Below the pieces are notes generated by a model, which saw only the letters and a program-made list of their open reading frames with translations, was not told the origin of the DNA and did not search any database. Of a stretch of 64,000 bases of DNA, positions 28,873-40,330 are shown one piece after another; the stretch's first letter is position 1, and every line of letters starts with the position of its first letter. The position numbers and the translations under genes are program-made. The DNA lies in NCBI GenBank assembly GCA_944392755.1, contig CALXXT010000061.1:17625-81624 (forward strand), written 5' to 3'. The stretch is from an uncultured Sutterella sp. (GTDB taxonomy: Bacteria; Pseudomonadota; Gammaproteobacteria; Burkholderiales; Burkholderiaceae_F).

Positions 28873-30113
28873 TGGCGGCAAAGGAACGGGAGGATTCGGT
28901 GTTCGTGGGACTCGACGTGGGTTCCTCGAAGTCGATCTGCGTCGTTGCCGCGCCGGGCCGCGAGCCGGGCCGCTACCGGCTCCTCGGCTTCGGCTCCCGC
29001 CGCTCCGAAGGCGTCCGGCAGGGCGTCGTCAACGACGTGGAGGCGGCCGTCGGCACGATCCGCGACACGATCCGCGAGGCGCAGTTCACGTCCGGGATTC
29101 CCATTTCGGGCGTCTGGGCGGCGATCGGCGGCCGGGTGCTCCAGAGCCGCAACTGCGCGGGCGTCGCGGTTCTGCGCGGTCAGGAGGTGACCCGCGAGGA
29201 TGTTTTTCAGGCCGAGGCGAATGCGCGCGAGCACGCGCTGCGCGAAGCCGAGGGGCGAACCCTCATCAAGCTGATCCCCCAGGGATACCGCTGCGGCGAC
29301 GTGATCGCGCCGCGCAATCCCGTCGGCCTGACCGGACAGCGCCTTGAGGCGCTCGTCCACGCCATCTACGGCTCGACGACGAACGCGCAGAACATGAAGC
29401 GCTGCGTCGAGCGTGCGGGGCCGGATCTTCTCAACTACGAGCCTCACGTCTGGGCGGCGGCGCAGGCCGTTCTCACCGATGCCGAAAGGGTATGCGGCGC
29501 GTGCGTCGTCGACATCGGCGCGGAGACGACTTCGATGAGCGTCTTCGCCGAAGGCGTCATCACCTTCACCGATGTGCGGCCTTGGGGCGCGGACCTCTTC
29601 ACGAGGGATCTTTCGGTCGTGCTCGGGATCGATCTCGATGCGGCCGAAGACCTGAAGACCCACCGAGGGGCCGCCGATCTGAAGGACATCTCCGCCGACG
29701 AAGTCGTGCAGATCGAGTCGCGCACGAGCGCGACGCGCTTCTGTTCGCGGGATCTGCTCGCGAAGACCCTGCAGTCGCGCGCGAAGGAACTTTTCGGAAT
29801 CTGCCGCAGGGTGCTCGCCGCCGCAGGCATTCTTGAAAGCGTCAAGATCGTGGTGCTGACGGGGGGCGGCTCCCGCCTCGCGGGCATCGACCGCGTCGCG
29901 GCCGAGGTCTTCGGACGGCGCGTGCGCATCGGCCGCCCGATGCTCTTCGAGGGCGACACGCCTCTCCTCGAGAGCACGGACGCCACGGTCGCCGCAGGCC
30001 TTGTCCGATGCGCCGACGAGGACGCCCTCGCGGGAGGCGAGGCGAAGGCTGCGGCCGCTCACATGCCGGGGTTCGTGCGGCGTCTGCGCACGGTCTTTCT
30101 CGGCGACTACTGA
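28872..30113 (+). CDS. ftsA: Cell division protein FtsA
   Basis: FtsA is the actin-like protein that tethers FtsZ to the membrane and relays the signal to the divisome. The 413-residue protein has the ATP-phosphate motifs GLDVGSSKSICVVA near residue 16 and VVDIGAETTSMSVF, LTGGGSRLAGI, and a C-terminal amphipathic stretch (GFVRRLRTVFLGDY) that fits the membrane-targeting helix. ftsZ follows after 99 bases. Confidence 0.97.
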   Translation: MAAKEREDSVFVGLDVGSSKSICVVAAPGREPGRYRLLGFGSRRSEGVRQGVVNDVEAAVGTIRDTIREAQFTSGIPISGVWAAIGGRVLQSRNCAGVAVLRGQEVTREDVFQAEANAREHALREAEGRTLIKLIPQGYRCGDVIAPRNPVGLTGQRLEALVHAIYGSTTNAQNMKRCVERAGPDLLNYEPHVWAAAQAVLTDAERVCGACVVDIGAETTSMSVFAEGVITFTDVRPWGADLFTRDLSVVLGIDLDAAEDLKTHRGAADLKDISADEVVQIESRTSATRFCSRDLLAKTLQSRAKELFGICRRVLAAAGILESVKIVVLTGGGSRLAGIDRVAAEVFGRRVRIGRPMLFEGDTPLLESTDATVAAGLVRCADEDALAGGEAKAAAAHMPGFVRRLRTVFLGDY

Positions 30114-30212
30114 AGCGGTTCTTTTTCCTCCCCCAAAAGCGCGCTTCCGTCGGGCACGCCGCTTCGACTTGGGCGATAATCTCGAAATTCACACCATTTT
30201 CAGAGGCGATTC

Positions 30213-31397
30213 ATGGCTTTCGAAGTCCTTCAGGAAATTGATCCGCTCAACACCGTGATCAAAGTGATCGGCGTGGGCGGCGGCGGCGGGAATGCCGTCG
30301 AACACATGATCACCCACGGCGCCAAGGGGATCGAATTCATTGCCGCCAACACCGATCATCAGGCGCTGCAGCGGTCGAAAGCGCACGTGAACATTCAGCT
30401 CGGGAGCACCGGCCTCGGCGCGGGCGCGCGCCCGGAGATCGGCGCTGCGGCGGCCGAAGAGAAGCGCGAGCAGATCGCCGAGGCGATCCGCGGCGCGAAT
30501 CTGCTCTTCATCACCGCGGGCATGGGCGGCGGCACGGGGACGGGCGCCGCGCCCGTCATCGCCGAGATCGCCAAGGAGCTCGGCATCCTCACGGTGGCCG
30601 TCGTGACGAAGCCCTTCAGCTTTGAAGGCGCGCGCCGCATGCGCACGGCCGAGCGCGGCATCGAGAACCTGAAGGACAAGGTCGACTCGATGATCGTCAT
30701 TCTCAACGAGAAGCTCGAAGAGGAGTGCCCGCCGAACGCCACGATGAAGGAATGCTTCGAGACGAGCAATGAAGTCCTCTACAAGGCCTGCGTCGGCATC
30801 GCGGAAATCATCCACACGCCGGGCACGATCAACGTCGACTTCGAAGACATCAAGACCGTGATGAGCGAACGCGGAACGGCCATCATCGGACTGGCGACGG
30901 CTTCGGGCCCGGACCGCGCCCGCGTCGCCGCCGAAAAGGCGATCGCCTGCCCGCTTCTCGAGGGCGCCAACCTGCAGGGCGCCCGCGGCATGCTCGTCTA
31001 CTTCACGGGCAACGAATCGCTCACGCTTGCCGAAATCAAGGAGGCGATGAACGTCCTCAACACCTTCGTGCACAAGCACGCCACGGTGATCTTCGGTTCG
31101 GCTCTCTCCGAAGAGATGGGCGACGAAGTGCGCGTGACGGTGGTCGCGACCGGGCTCGACCGTCCGTTCGAACCGGGTGAAGTGTCCGAATTCGATCTTC
31201 CGGCCGATGCGTCGAAGCGCACGGTCCCGGCGGGTCTGCCGAACGAGGAGGCCGCGCCGAGCATCGGAGGAACCGCCTACACCGTGTCGACGACGAAGGA
31301 CATCGGCAAGGGCGACGAGGGCGAGGCGGCCGCGCCTTCGATCTCGGTCCCCGAATTCACCGTTCCTTCCTATCTGCGGGGCGCGGGCGAGCGCTGA
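30213..31397 (+). CDS. ftsZ: Cell division GTPase FtsZ
   Basis: FtsZ polymerises into the cytokinetic ring. The 394-residue protein has the N-terminal [17 protein letters not shown], the tubulin signature [18 protein letters not shown], the T7 segment and a C-terminal linker ending in the conserved tail peptide [14 protein letters not shown] that binds FtsA and ZapD-type partners. A GAGG Shine-Dalgarno lies 7 bases before ATG 30213. The 99-base gap upstream contains GATAAT at 30177-30182, a possible -10, without a good -35. Confidence 0.98.
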   Translation: MAFEVLQEIDPLNTVIKVIGVGGGGGNAVEHMITHGAKGIEFIAANTDHQALQRSKAHVNIQLGSTGLGAGARPEIGAAAAEEKREQIAEAIRGANLLFITAGMGGGTGTGAAPVIAEIAKELGILTVAVVTKPFSFEGARRMRTAERGIENLKDKVDSMIVILNEKLEEECPPNATMKECFETSNEVLYKACVGIAEIIHTPGTINVDFEDIKTVMSERGTAIIGLATASGPDRARVAAEKAIACPLLEGANLQGARGMLVYFTGNESLTLAEIKEAMNVLNTFVHKHATVIFGSALSEEMGDEVRVTVVATGLDRPFEPGEVSEFDLPADASKRTVPAGLPNEEAAPSIGGTAYTVSTTKDIGKGDEGEAAAPSISVPEFTVPSYLRGAGER

Positions 31398-31424
31398 ACG
31401 TCCGGCCGAGCAGAGGCGGCTTCG

Positions 31425-31446
31425 GGAGGAGCCATGGTGCTCCTCC
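31425..31446 (+). other. Hairpin between ftsZ and lpxC
   Basis: GGAGGAGC (31425-31432) pairs with GCTCCTCC (31439-31446) around a 6-base loop; TCTTCCCCC follows, a poor T tract. It lies about 35 bases upstream of the lpxC ATG and may partly terminate the ftsZ transcript or set the lpxC level. Confidence 0.5.
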
Positions 31447-31482
31447 TCTTCCCCCGACTTGAGAAAAGAGGTAACCGCAAAG

Positions 31483-32406
31483 ATGTTCAAGCAGCGCACG
31501 CTCGGCGAATCGGTCGCCGCCGTCGGCATCGGTCTTCACAGCGGCCGCAAGGTGCGGCTCGTTCTGCGGCCGGCCGACCCCGACACCGGCATCGTTTTCC
31601 GCCGCGTGGATCTTGAGCCGCCCGTGGACATACCGGCGCATCCGCTCAATGTGAACGACACGCGCATGGCCACGACCGTCAACGTGGGACGGGCCGCCGT
31701 CTCGACGATCGAGCACTTGATGAGCGCCTTCAGCGGACTCGGCGTCGACAACTGCATCGTCGAGGTGAATGCGCCCGAGATCCCGATCATGGACGGCTCC
31801 GGCGCGAGCTTCGTCTTTCTCATCAAGAGCGCCAAGGTGGTCGAGCAGGAGGCGCCGCGCCGTTTCGTGCGCGTGAAGCGCCCCGTCGAGGTGCGCGACG
31901 GCGACAAGCTCGCTCGGCTCGAGCCGCATGCGGGCTTCAAGCTTTCCTTCGAGATCGATTTCGGGCATCCGGCGATCGACGCCACCGCGCAAACGGCCGA
32001 AGTCGACTTCTCCCGCGAGAGCTATGAGGACGCCGTCTGCCGCGCCCGCACGTTCGGCTTCGTGCAGGATGTGGAGATGCTGCGCCGCATGGGCCTCGCC
32101 CAGGGCGGGTCGCTCCACAACGCGATCGTGATGGACGAATTCCACATCCTCAATGAAAAGGGCCTGCGTGCGGACGATGAATTCGTCAAGCACAAGATTC
32201 TCGACGCGATGGGCGATCTCTACGTGCTCGGGGCTCCGCTCCTCGCCCACTACCGCGCCGTGAAGTCCGGCCACGGGCTCAACAACCAGCTTCTTCGGGC
32301 GCTTCTCGCCGAACCCGACGCGTGGGAGCGCGTCGAATTCGAGAATGCGGAGGCCTGTCCGATCGACTTCTGGCCGAAGAGCGTGAGTCAGACGTCGGGA
32401 GACTGA
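31483..32406 (+). CDS. lpxC: UDP-3-O-acyl-N-acetylglucosamine deacetylase
   Basis: LpxC is the zinc deacetylase that commits UDP-GlcNAc to lipid A. The 307-residue protein starts [21 protein letters not shown]; zinc-site segments are [32 protein letters not shown] (His and Asp) and the catalytic [15 protein letters not shown] 31483 matches the family start; the frame is open further upstream into ftsZ. The last 19 bases overlap the end of the convergent DciA-like gene. Confidence 0.98.
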   Translation: MFKQRTLGESVAAVGIGLHSGRKVRLVLRPADPDTGIVFRRVDLEPPVDIPAHPLNVNDTRMATTVNVGRAAVSTIEHLMSAFSGLGVDNCIVEVNAPEIPIMDGSGASFVFLIKSAKVVEQEAPRRFVRVKRPVEVRDGDKLARLEPHAGFKLSFEIDFGHPAIDATAQTAEVDFSRESYEDAVCRARTFGFVQDVEMLRRMGLAQGGSLHNAIVMDEFHILNEKGLRADDEFVKHKILDAMGDLYVLGAPLLAHYRAVKSGHGLNNQLLRALLAEPDAWERVEFENAEACPIDFWPKSVSQTSGD

Positions 32407-34283
32407 ACCGTGCGGGCGGCTGAGGCCGCCCGCTTCGCTTTGGCAAGAACCGCCTGCGCCGCCGCCGTTTCGATGACGCCCTCGCGCCGATACTTTTGAA
32501 GCACTGCCGCGGCGTCCCGCATCGCCTCCACGAGGAGAAGGCGGCGCCGGCGCACGTCGTCGAAGCGCGCGAGAAGCCGCAGGCGCACGTCCATCAGCCT
32601 CGGATCGGCCGATGCGGCCTCTTCGTCGGGAATGTTCCTGAGGTCGGGGCCGGCGGGCACGGCGCCTGCGCTTTCGGCGAGGATCGCCTGCGCCTCAAGC
32701 ACCTTTCGAACCAGTTCGTCGTCGTGAGGATTCGTCGAGCCGTCGGAAGTCCCCGGACGGAAGGCCTCCTCGATGATGCGGAGTCCGTCGACGAGCGTCT
32801 CGATCTCTTCGTCGGTCTGGCGCACGAGCTCAAGCCGTTCAGGCAGCGCGCGGTCGATCTCGAGGAGCGTTCCCGAGGTGCGGCGTTTGTCGCGAAGCCG
32901 CTCGAGATCCGCTTCGAACGCTTCCTCCATGCGGTCGAGCGCATCAACTCGGCGATCGAGTTCCGAGGAGATTCGGCCGAGCGAGCCGTGAAGCGCCTCG
33001 AGGCGGTCGCTCTTCGGAAGCGCTTCCGGGACCTCACCCGCCGCCCGCGCGCTCTCGAGCCACGGCGGCAGCATCGGCCGCTCCTCGGTCGGGAAGGGCG
33101 CCTCGACGAGCAGGATGCGGGAAAGCGCTTCCAGAGCGCGTTCCCGCGAAGAGCGGATGCGTCTTTCCGCCGCTCGAATCGAGCGGCGGAGGTCTTCGGG
33201 CGCGAGTTCGGGGACGGCCGCTTCGGGCGGACGGGAGGGCGCGGCGGAATTCCGAGGCCGAAGGGCGCTCGGGGTCGACGCGTTCGGCGACTCGATCCAG
33301 AGGCCGTCGTCCGTTTCGAGCGATTCGTCGATTTCCAGTCCTTCGGGCAGATGGCGGGCAGGCTCGGAGCGCTCGGATCGCTCCGAAAGCGCTTCGCCCG
33401 CGCGCACGGCGTCGTCGACCGCCTCGAGAAGCGCCGCGAGATGCTTGCGCCAGTCGAGGTATTCCGCTTCGAGCGTTGGACGCGCGGGATCATCAGGGGC
33501 TTCGAGCCACGGCGCCGCCCGGGCGATGGCGTCGTCGAACTCGCCGAGAAGGTCCGCGATGGGCGTCTTCGCGCGCTCAAGTTCGGCCCCGCGCTCGAGC
33601 ATCCGCGCCCGCAGTCGGGCAAGCTGCGGATCGGCCGCGGCCGCCGCTTCGCTCGGCACAAGCTTCGGGTCGGGACTCGCAGGCATGGCGTCGATCGTCT
33701 GCTGCATCCGTTCGATCGCTTCGGAGGCGCGCATCAGGTCTCGACCAAGCGCGGCGGAGAAAACCGAAGGAAATTCGGCGTCCGACGGCGTCACCCAGCG
33801 CGCGAGCTCCCGAAGTTCCCTCGCGAGATCTTCGTTTTGGGTGCGGGCCGCTTCTTCGCGAAGCGCGGCCGCCCCGGAAATCGACTTTTCGACGGGACGG
33901 GGCGCTTCGGCGGGCGTTCTTTCGCTTTCGTGCGCCTGCCGGCGGGGGCGGATGCGCACGTCCATCGCCTGAATGGGCAGTCCCGCCGTGCGGATGCGCG
34001 AAAGCATGCGGGGGATCAGATTCTCGAGGCGGCTCCGCTGCGAGGCGCTCGCCGCCAGCAGCACGTAGGTGCCCGTTTCCAGGTCCACCCGGCCGTTTGA
34101 GCCGCTTTTGAAGTCGACCGGAATGCGGAATTCGTCGGCGATCGGCTGAATGACGGCGCCGGCGCGCTGAGAAAGTTCGAGCGCCTTGAGGAGCGCGCCC
34201 GTGCCTTCGGCGCGCGAAAGCGGCTCCGAAGGCAGCTGGAAGCGCCGGCGTCGGGGCGCAAAGTCGCGGAATGGCATTTTCAT
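32388..34283 (-). CDS. DciA-like (DUF721) protein with long duplicated C-terminal extension
   Basis: The first 115 or so residues resemble DciA/DUF721, the loader of the replicative helicase DnaB: the stretch [19 protein letters not shown] and following [14 protein letters not shown] fits the family. Position between lpxC and secA is also where dciA occurs in many beta- and gammaproteobacteria. But DciA is usually 100-180 residues, whereas this frame has 631. The extension is helical and charged, with two copies of a roughly 75-residue module: about 181-255 ([19 protein letters not shown]) and 522-596 ([19 protein letters not shown]), separated by Pro/Ser-rich linkers. No membrane helix or known catalytic motif is seen. 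Two ATGs (34283, 34277) are possible; neither has a clear Shine-Dalgarno. The function of the extension is unknown. Confidence 0.68.
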   Translation of the reverse strand: MKMPFRDFAPRRRRFQLPSEPLSRAEGTGALLKALELSQRAGAVIQPIADEFRIPVDFKSGSNGRVDLETGTYVLLAASASQRSRLENLIPRMLSRIRTAGLPIQAMDVRIRPRRQAHESERTPAEAPRPVEKSISGAAALREEAARTQNEDLARELRELARWVTPSDAEFPSVFSAALGRDLMRASEAIERMQQTIDAMPASPDPKLVPSEAAAAADPQLARLRARMLERGAELERAKTPIADLLGEFDDAIARAAPWLEAPDDPARPTLEAEYLDWRKHLAALLEAVDDAVRAGEALSERSERSEPARHLPEGLEIDESLETDDGLWIESPNASTPSALRPRNSAAPSRPPEAAVPELAPEDLRRSIRAAERRIRSSRERALEALSRILLVEAPFPTEERPMLPPWLESARAAGEVPEALPKSDRLEALHGSLGRISSELDRRVDALDRMEEAFEADLERLRDKRRTSGTLLEIDRALPERLELVRQTDEEIETLVDGLRIIEEAFRPGTSDGSTNPHDDELVRKVLEAQAILAESAGAVPAGPDLRNIPDEEAASADPRLMDVRLRLLARFDDVRRRRLLLVEAMRDAAAVLQKYRREGVIETAAAQAVLAKAKRAASAARTVQSPDV

Positions 34284-34361
34284 GGGGAGAAGCGCTTCAC
34301 GGGCGTGCGATAATCCGTTATTGTCGAAAAATTCGGGCTTTTACAGTGTAAGGTCCAGCAC

Positions 34362-34429
34362 GGCGGCAGCCGCCGCGGCGCGCGCGGAGCGCAGCCACAG
34401 GACCTGCGTCCGCGCGCAGCTGCGCCGCC
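34362..34429 (+). promoter_or_regulatory. Long hairpin in the secA leader
   Basis: A 14-bp stem with one bulged base (34380-34394 with 34404-34417, 9-base loop) is enclosed by a further imperfect pairing (34362-34370 with 34419-34429). It ends 29 bases before the secA ATG and has no T tract, so it is not a simple terminator. A possible extended -10 (TGCGATAAT, 34306-34314) lies upstream. It may regulate secA expression; no secM-like gene is present. Confidence 0.55.
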
Positions 34430-34458
34430 CGATTTCAATCCGGTTTATCCAGTTCACG

Positions 34459-37182
<2,724 letters not shown>

Positions 37183-37201
37183 TCGGCGGGAAGTTCAGGT
37201 G

Positions 37202-37221
37202 GCGGCGCCTCATGGCGCCGC
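37202..37221 (+). other. Hairpin after secA
   Basis: GCGGCGCC (37202-37209) pairs perfectly with GGCGCCGC (37214-37221) around TCAT. No T run follows, so termination would be weak and the ArgJ-like gene may be read from secA transcripts. Confidence 0.5.
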
Positions 37222-37318
37222 GCGAAGCGGCTCGATTCGCTCGCCTCTCCGGGGCGCGGATCGGGCCGTTCCTTTTGATGAAGAGCCCGAACGGGCGTTT
37301 GGGGTGAGGGTGCATGAG

Positions 37319-38422
37319 ATGACGATGCGCGCCAAGGAGGGGATCGGCGCCGAGTGGTCGCTTCGCGGCATTGCGTGGCGCGCTTCGCCCGACCGGTCCG
37401 TGTGGGTGGGAGAGCTCGAAGAGGGCGCCTCGACGGTCGTCCGCGCGGCGCTTTTCGAGCCTCTCGACGGGATTCCGAAGATGCTGGCCGCCGCATGCGG
37501 ACAAAGGAATGCGGGGCGGCGCTGCCGACGGATTTTGGTCGATGCGGCCGAGTCCGTCTCCGGCTTGGGGGCGATTTCGGACGCCGCGGCGCAGGCGATG
37601 CTTCAAGAAGGTTCGGCGCGTCTCGGCGTGCCGCCCGATGCGCTGCGGATTTTCTCGGCGGGTCCCCTCATGACGTTGCCGCCCGTCGGCGAACGCCTCG
37701 CCGCGCCCGACGCGGCGCTCGCCTCGCAGCCTTTGAAGGCTCCCGAGGGGTTCGCGAGCTTTCCCTTCATGATGCCCGAGGGGTGCGTCGAGATTGGATT
37801 CGGCGTCTGGGAGAGGGGCGGCTCCGGGGCGCGCACTTTCTTCGCCGGCTTGGATCTCGGCGTCGCGCCCGAGATTCTCGAGACGCTGCTCGCGCGCGTT
37901 TGGCTTGCGGGTCCGGCGGCGCTGCGGGCGGCCGAGGGCGCGATGCCGGGTGCTGCGCTTGTTTTGGTGGCGACGGGAGCGGGCGACATGCCTCCCGTGC
38001 TCGTTTCTGACGACCCCCGCATCGAATCGCTCTCGGCGGGACTTGCGCTTGCCGCGGAGGGCTGGATGCGCCGCCGCATGCGCGAAGCTTCGCCGAGCAG
38101 GCGGATCCTGCGCATTCAAGGCGCAGCGTCTTCCGAAGAGGTCGAGCGCGCCGCGGCGGAAATCATCCGTTCGCTTCGTGCGGGCGCTCCCGTCGAAAAT
38201 CTTTCGGCCGCGGACCTGGCCGCCCGCGTCTGGGCGGGACTTCTCGGCGCGAGGATCGAGCAGCTCGAGCGCACGCCTCTTGGCGTGGCGCTGAGCGGGC
38301 GCGCGCTGCTCGAGAAAGGCGCGCTTCGGGCGGATGCAGGCCCGGGTGCGTGGAAGGACTCGGAGGCGCCGCTCGTCGTCCGGCTCGGACGGGGCGCGGC
38401 GGACGGGCTTTTTTGGCTTTGA
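37319..38422 (+). CDS. Degenerate ArgJ-like protein, probably not a functional acetyltransferase
   Basis: ArgJ (glutamate N-acetyltransferase) normally occupies this place between secA and mutT. Scattered similarity over the whole 367 residues supports common descent: GIAWRAS and GELEEGAS near the N-terminus, GQRNAG near residue 61 (compare NTGNANAG), ARLGVPPDALRIFSAG (compare the LPFSTGV region), and RILRIQGAASSEEVERAA near 262 (compare FITVRVEGA). However the self-cleavage and active-site motif GMIxPNMATM is missing (only GSGARTFFA at 168-176), as are GDTSTNDS, DGEGATKF and ASDPNxGR. The frame is intact and codon use is like its neighbours, so it is not obviously decaying. The start at ATG 37319 is chosen for a GAGGG 8 bases upstream; the frame is open further up. 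A new role or a recent loss are both possible. Confidence 0.6.
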   Translation: MTMRAKEGIGAEWSLRGIAWRASPDRSVWVGELEEGASTVVRAALFEPLDGIPKMLAAACGQRNAGRRCRRILVDAAESVSGLGAISDAAAQAMLQEGSARLGVPPDALRIFSAGPLMTLPPVGERLAAPDAALASQPLKAPEGFASFPFMMPEGCVEIGFGVWERGGSGARTFFAGLDLGVAPEILETLLARVWLAGPAALRAAEGAMPGAALVLVATGAGDMPPVLVSDDPRIESLSAGLALAAEGWMRRRMREASPSRRILRIQGAASSEEVERAAAEIIRSLRAGAPVENLSAADLAARVWAGLLGARIEQLERTPLGVALSGRALLEKGALRADAGPGAWKDSEAPLVVRLGRGAADGLFWL

Positions 38423-38496
38423 GTTAAGATAAAAAACTGCGGCCCGCGGATGGACGTGCGGCTGCGGAATTACTTTTTGGGATGCTCCGAACCATC

Positions 38497-39180
38497 ATGT
38501 CGCAGAAAATCGTTGAAGTTGTCGTCGGCGTTCTTATCCGTGAAGACGGAAAGATGCTCTTGTCCTCCCGTCCCGAAGGGAAGCCCTACGCGGGATACTG
38601 GGAATTTCCGGGCGGGAAGATCGAGGCCGCAGAGACGGCCGAAGCGGCGCTCGCGCGCGAATTGGAGGAGGAGCTCGGCGTCCTTGTGAAGCGCTCGACG
38701 CCTTGGTTTGTGATGGAGCACCGCTACGAACACGCGCATGTGCGCCTCCACTTCCGCCGCTCGCACGACTTTACGGGAGAGCCTACGCCGAAGGAAGGTC
38801 AGCAGTACGGGTTCTTCAGCGCCGCGGAACGCACGCCCGGACTTCTTCTGCCGGTCGACCTCGCCGTCGTCAATCGCGTCGAGCTGCCGGAAGTCTTTGA
38901 AGAGTCCGTGAATCAGCGGACGCTTTCACGGCTCGCGCTGCAGGCCGCGGTCGTGCGCGACCGGCGCGTCCGTTGGGTCGGCGCCCGCGTCGAAACGCTC
39001 GACGACGTCCTGAAGGCGAAGGCCATGGACTTCGACTACGTCGTGACGAAGCCCGAGTGCTTCGATGCGCTTCTCGATCAGGGGGAACCGCGCCTGCCCA
39101 CCTATGTGGAAGGCGCTCCCGCCAAGGACCTCGCGCTTTGGCAGGCGCGGGGCGCGCACGGCGTGAAGCCCTACATCTGA
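38497..39180 (+). CDS. mutT: Nudix hydrolase MutT with truncated ThiE-like C-terminal domain
   Basis: MutT removes 8-oxo-dGTP from the nucleotide pool. The 227-residue product has a perfect Nudix box: GGKIEAAETAEAALARELEE then ELGV, about residues 38-61, in the order Gx5Ex7REUxEExGU. The C-terminal roughly 100 residues (WVGARVETLDDVLKA, DFDYVVTKPE, ARGAHGVKPY) resemble the end of a thiamine-phosphate-synthase-type barrel, as in MutT-ThiE fusions of other proteobacteria, but the barrel is much too short to be complete. ATG 38497 (MSQKIVEVVVGVLI) fits the family; ATG 38482 is an alternative. It ends 7 bases from the convergent yacG. Confidence 0.9.
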   Translation: MSQKIVEVVVGVLIREDGKMLLSSRPEGKPYAGYWEFPGGKIEAAETAEAALARELEEELGVLVKRSTPWFVMEHRYEHAHVRLHFRRSHDFTGEPTPKEGQQYGFFSAAERTPGLLLPVDLAVVNRVELPEVFEESVNQRTLSRLALQAAVVRDRRVRWVGARVETLDDVLKAKAMDFDYVVTKPECFDALLDQGEPRLPTYVEGAPAKDLALWQARGAHGVKPYI

Positions 39181-39187
39181 TCCGCGC

Positions 39188-39433
39188 TCAGCGCCTGCGC
39201 TTTTTCGACTTCGCGCCGAGCTTTTCGGCGCGAAGCGCCACCGCTTCAGCCGCGGCCGTAAGATCCTCGGGCGAGAGGTTCATGGCCGAGCCCGGCTCCC
39301 CTTCGATGAGATATTCGTCGTTCGCCCAGGCGCCGAGATCAATGAGGCGGCACTGTTCGGAACAAAACGGACGGTAGGGATTGTCGGTCGAGTATTCGAT
39401 TTCTCGACCGCATGTCGGACATTTGACTTTCAT
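39188..39433 (-). CDS. yacG: DNA gyrase inhibitor YacG
   Basis: YacG is a small zinc protein that binds GyrB and blocks gyrase. The 81-residue product starts MKVKCPTCGREIEY and has the four zinc cysteines C5, C8, C24 and C28 (CPTC and CSEQC), then the family motif RLIDLGAWANDEY. The basic C-terminus ends KKRRR. ATG 39433 is fixed by the zinc motif; the frame is open upstream. It is the last gene of the coaE-zapD-yacG set. Confidence 0.95.
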   Translation of the reverse strand: MKVKCPTCGREIEYSTDNPYRPFCSEQCRLIDLGAWANDEYLIEGEPGSAMNLSPEDLTAAAEAVALRAEKLGAKSKKRRR

Positions 39434-39450
39434 GACGGTAGACGTGCGGA

Positions 39451-40215
39451 TCACCCGCAGATGCCGAGCTTGAAGAGGACGCGCTCGCGCGCGATGTGGA
39501 GCTTGCGCTTCTCGTCGGGACGGGAGAAGCGCATCCAGAGCATGTACTTGTTGACGCTCACTTCCGGAATCAGCGCTTCGCCCTTCGGCAGCCAAATCTG
39601 GAGGAGGAGGCACTTGCGCCCGCCGAGCGGGAGCTGGTGCATGCCGTTTTCGGCCGTGCATTCGCATTCCGAGACGGTGCTGCGGATGTGATCCAGAACC
39701 AGTCCGACCGCCTTCTCGATGGGGCGCATCAGCCGCACCCACTCCTCGAGCTCGGCGCGGCGGACGTCGTCGGGCAGCGAAAGCCAGTAGTGGAGCATCG
39801 GCATGTCGAAGCTGCAGGTCCCGCCGGCAATCGACTGGCGCGTGCGGATGAGCTGCAGCCACTCGTTGTCGCGGATGCTTTGCCCGGAGCGCCCGACCGT
39901 GCGTCGGATTTCCTGAGAGACTCGGGCGAGCGCTTCAAGCGAGGCGTCGACGTCGGCCGGTCCGCTTGCGGCGCTTTTCGCCGTCTGAAGCGCGAGCCGC
40001 TCGCGGTCGAGCTCCTGCAGAAGCTCGTTCTTGAGGTCGGACCGCGCGGATGCGTCCGTCAGGTCGAAGATGGTCGAGAGCGCCGCATGGTGCGCAATGC
40101 TGGAATTTTGAGCGCAGAACCAGTTGAACTGACCGAAAAGATGCTCCAGGCGCAGGTACATGCGAATTTTCTCGTTGCAGGGAAATTCGTAGAGGATGAG
40201 TCCTGCAGAGTCCAT
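39451..40215 (-). CDS. zapD: Cell division protein ZapD
   Basis: ZapD binds the FtsZ C-terminal tail and bundles protofilaments. The 254-residue protein starts MDSAGLILYEFPCNEKIRMYLRLEHLF, the diagnostic family N-terminus, and contains FDLTDASARSDLKNELLQEL and a C-terminal MLWMRFSRPDEKRK segment. A GAGG lies 11 bases upstream of ATG 40215. The upstream extension of the frame has no family similarity. Position between coaE and yacG is conserved. Confidence 0.95.
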   Translation of the reverse strand: MDSAGLILYEFPCNEKIRMYLRLEHLFGQFNWFCAQNSSIAHHAALSTIFDLTDASARSDLKNELLQELDRERLALQTAKSAASGPADVDASLEALARVSQEIRRTVGRSGQSIRDNEWLQLIRTRQSIAGGTCSFDMPMLHYWLSLPDDVRRAELEEWVRLMRPIEKAVGLVLDHIRSTVSECECTAENGMHQLPLGGRKCLLLQIWLPKGEALIPEVSVNKYMLWMRFSRPDEKRKLHIARERVLFKLGICG

Positions 40216-40330
40216 AGTCTGTTCAACCTCAAGGAAAAGGAAGACCCGTTGCGGGTTCGAAGCGCCCAACCAATTAATCTTAGCAGGCGAGCGGCGCGAG
40301 GAATCTCGAGAAAATTCTGAATGCTGAAAT

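Noticed and set aside
31434-31616. Leucine-rich leader peptide before lpxC ([13 protein letters not shown]...)
   Set aside because: The frame runs on into lpxC in another frame and has no ribosome-binding site separate from the hairpin; likely chance.
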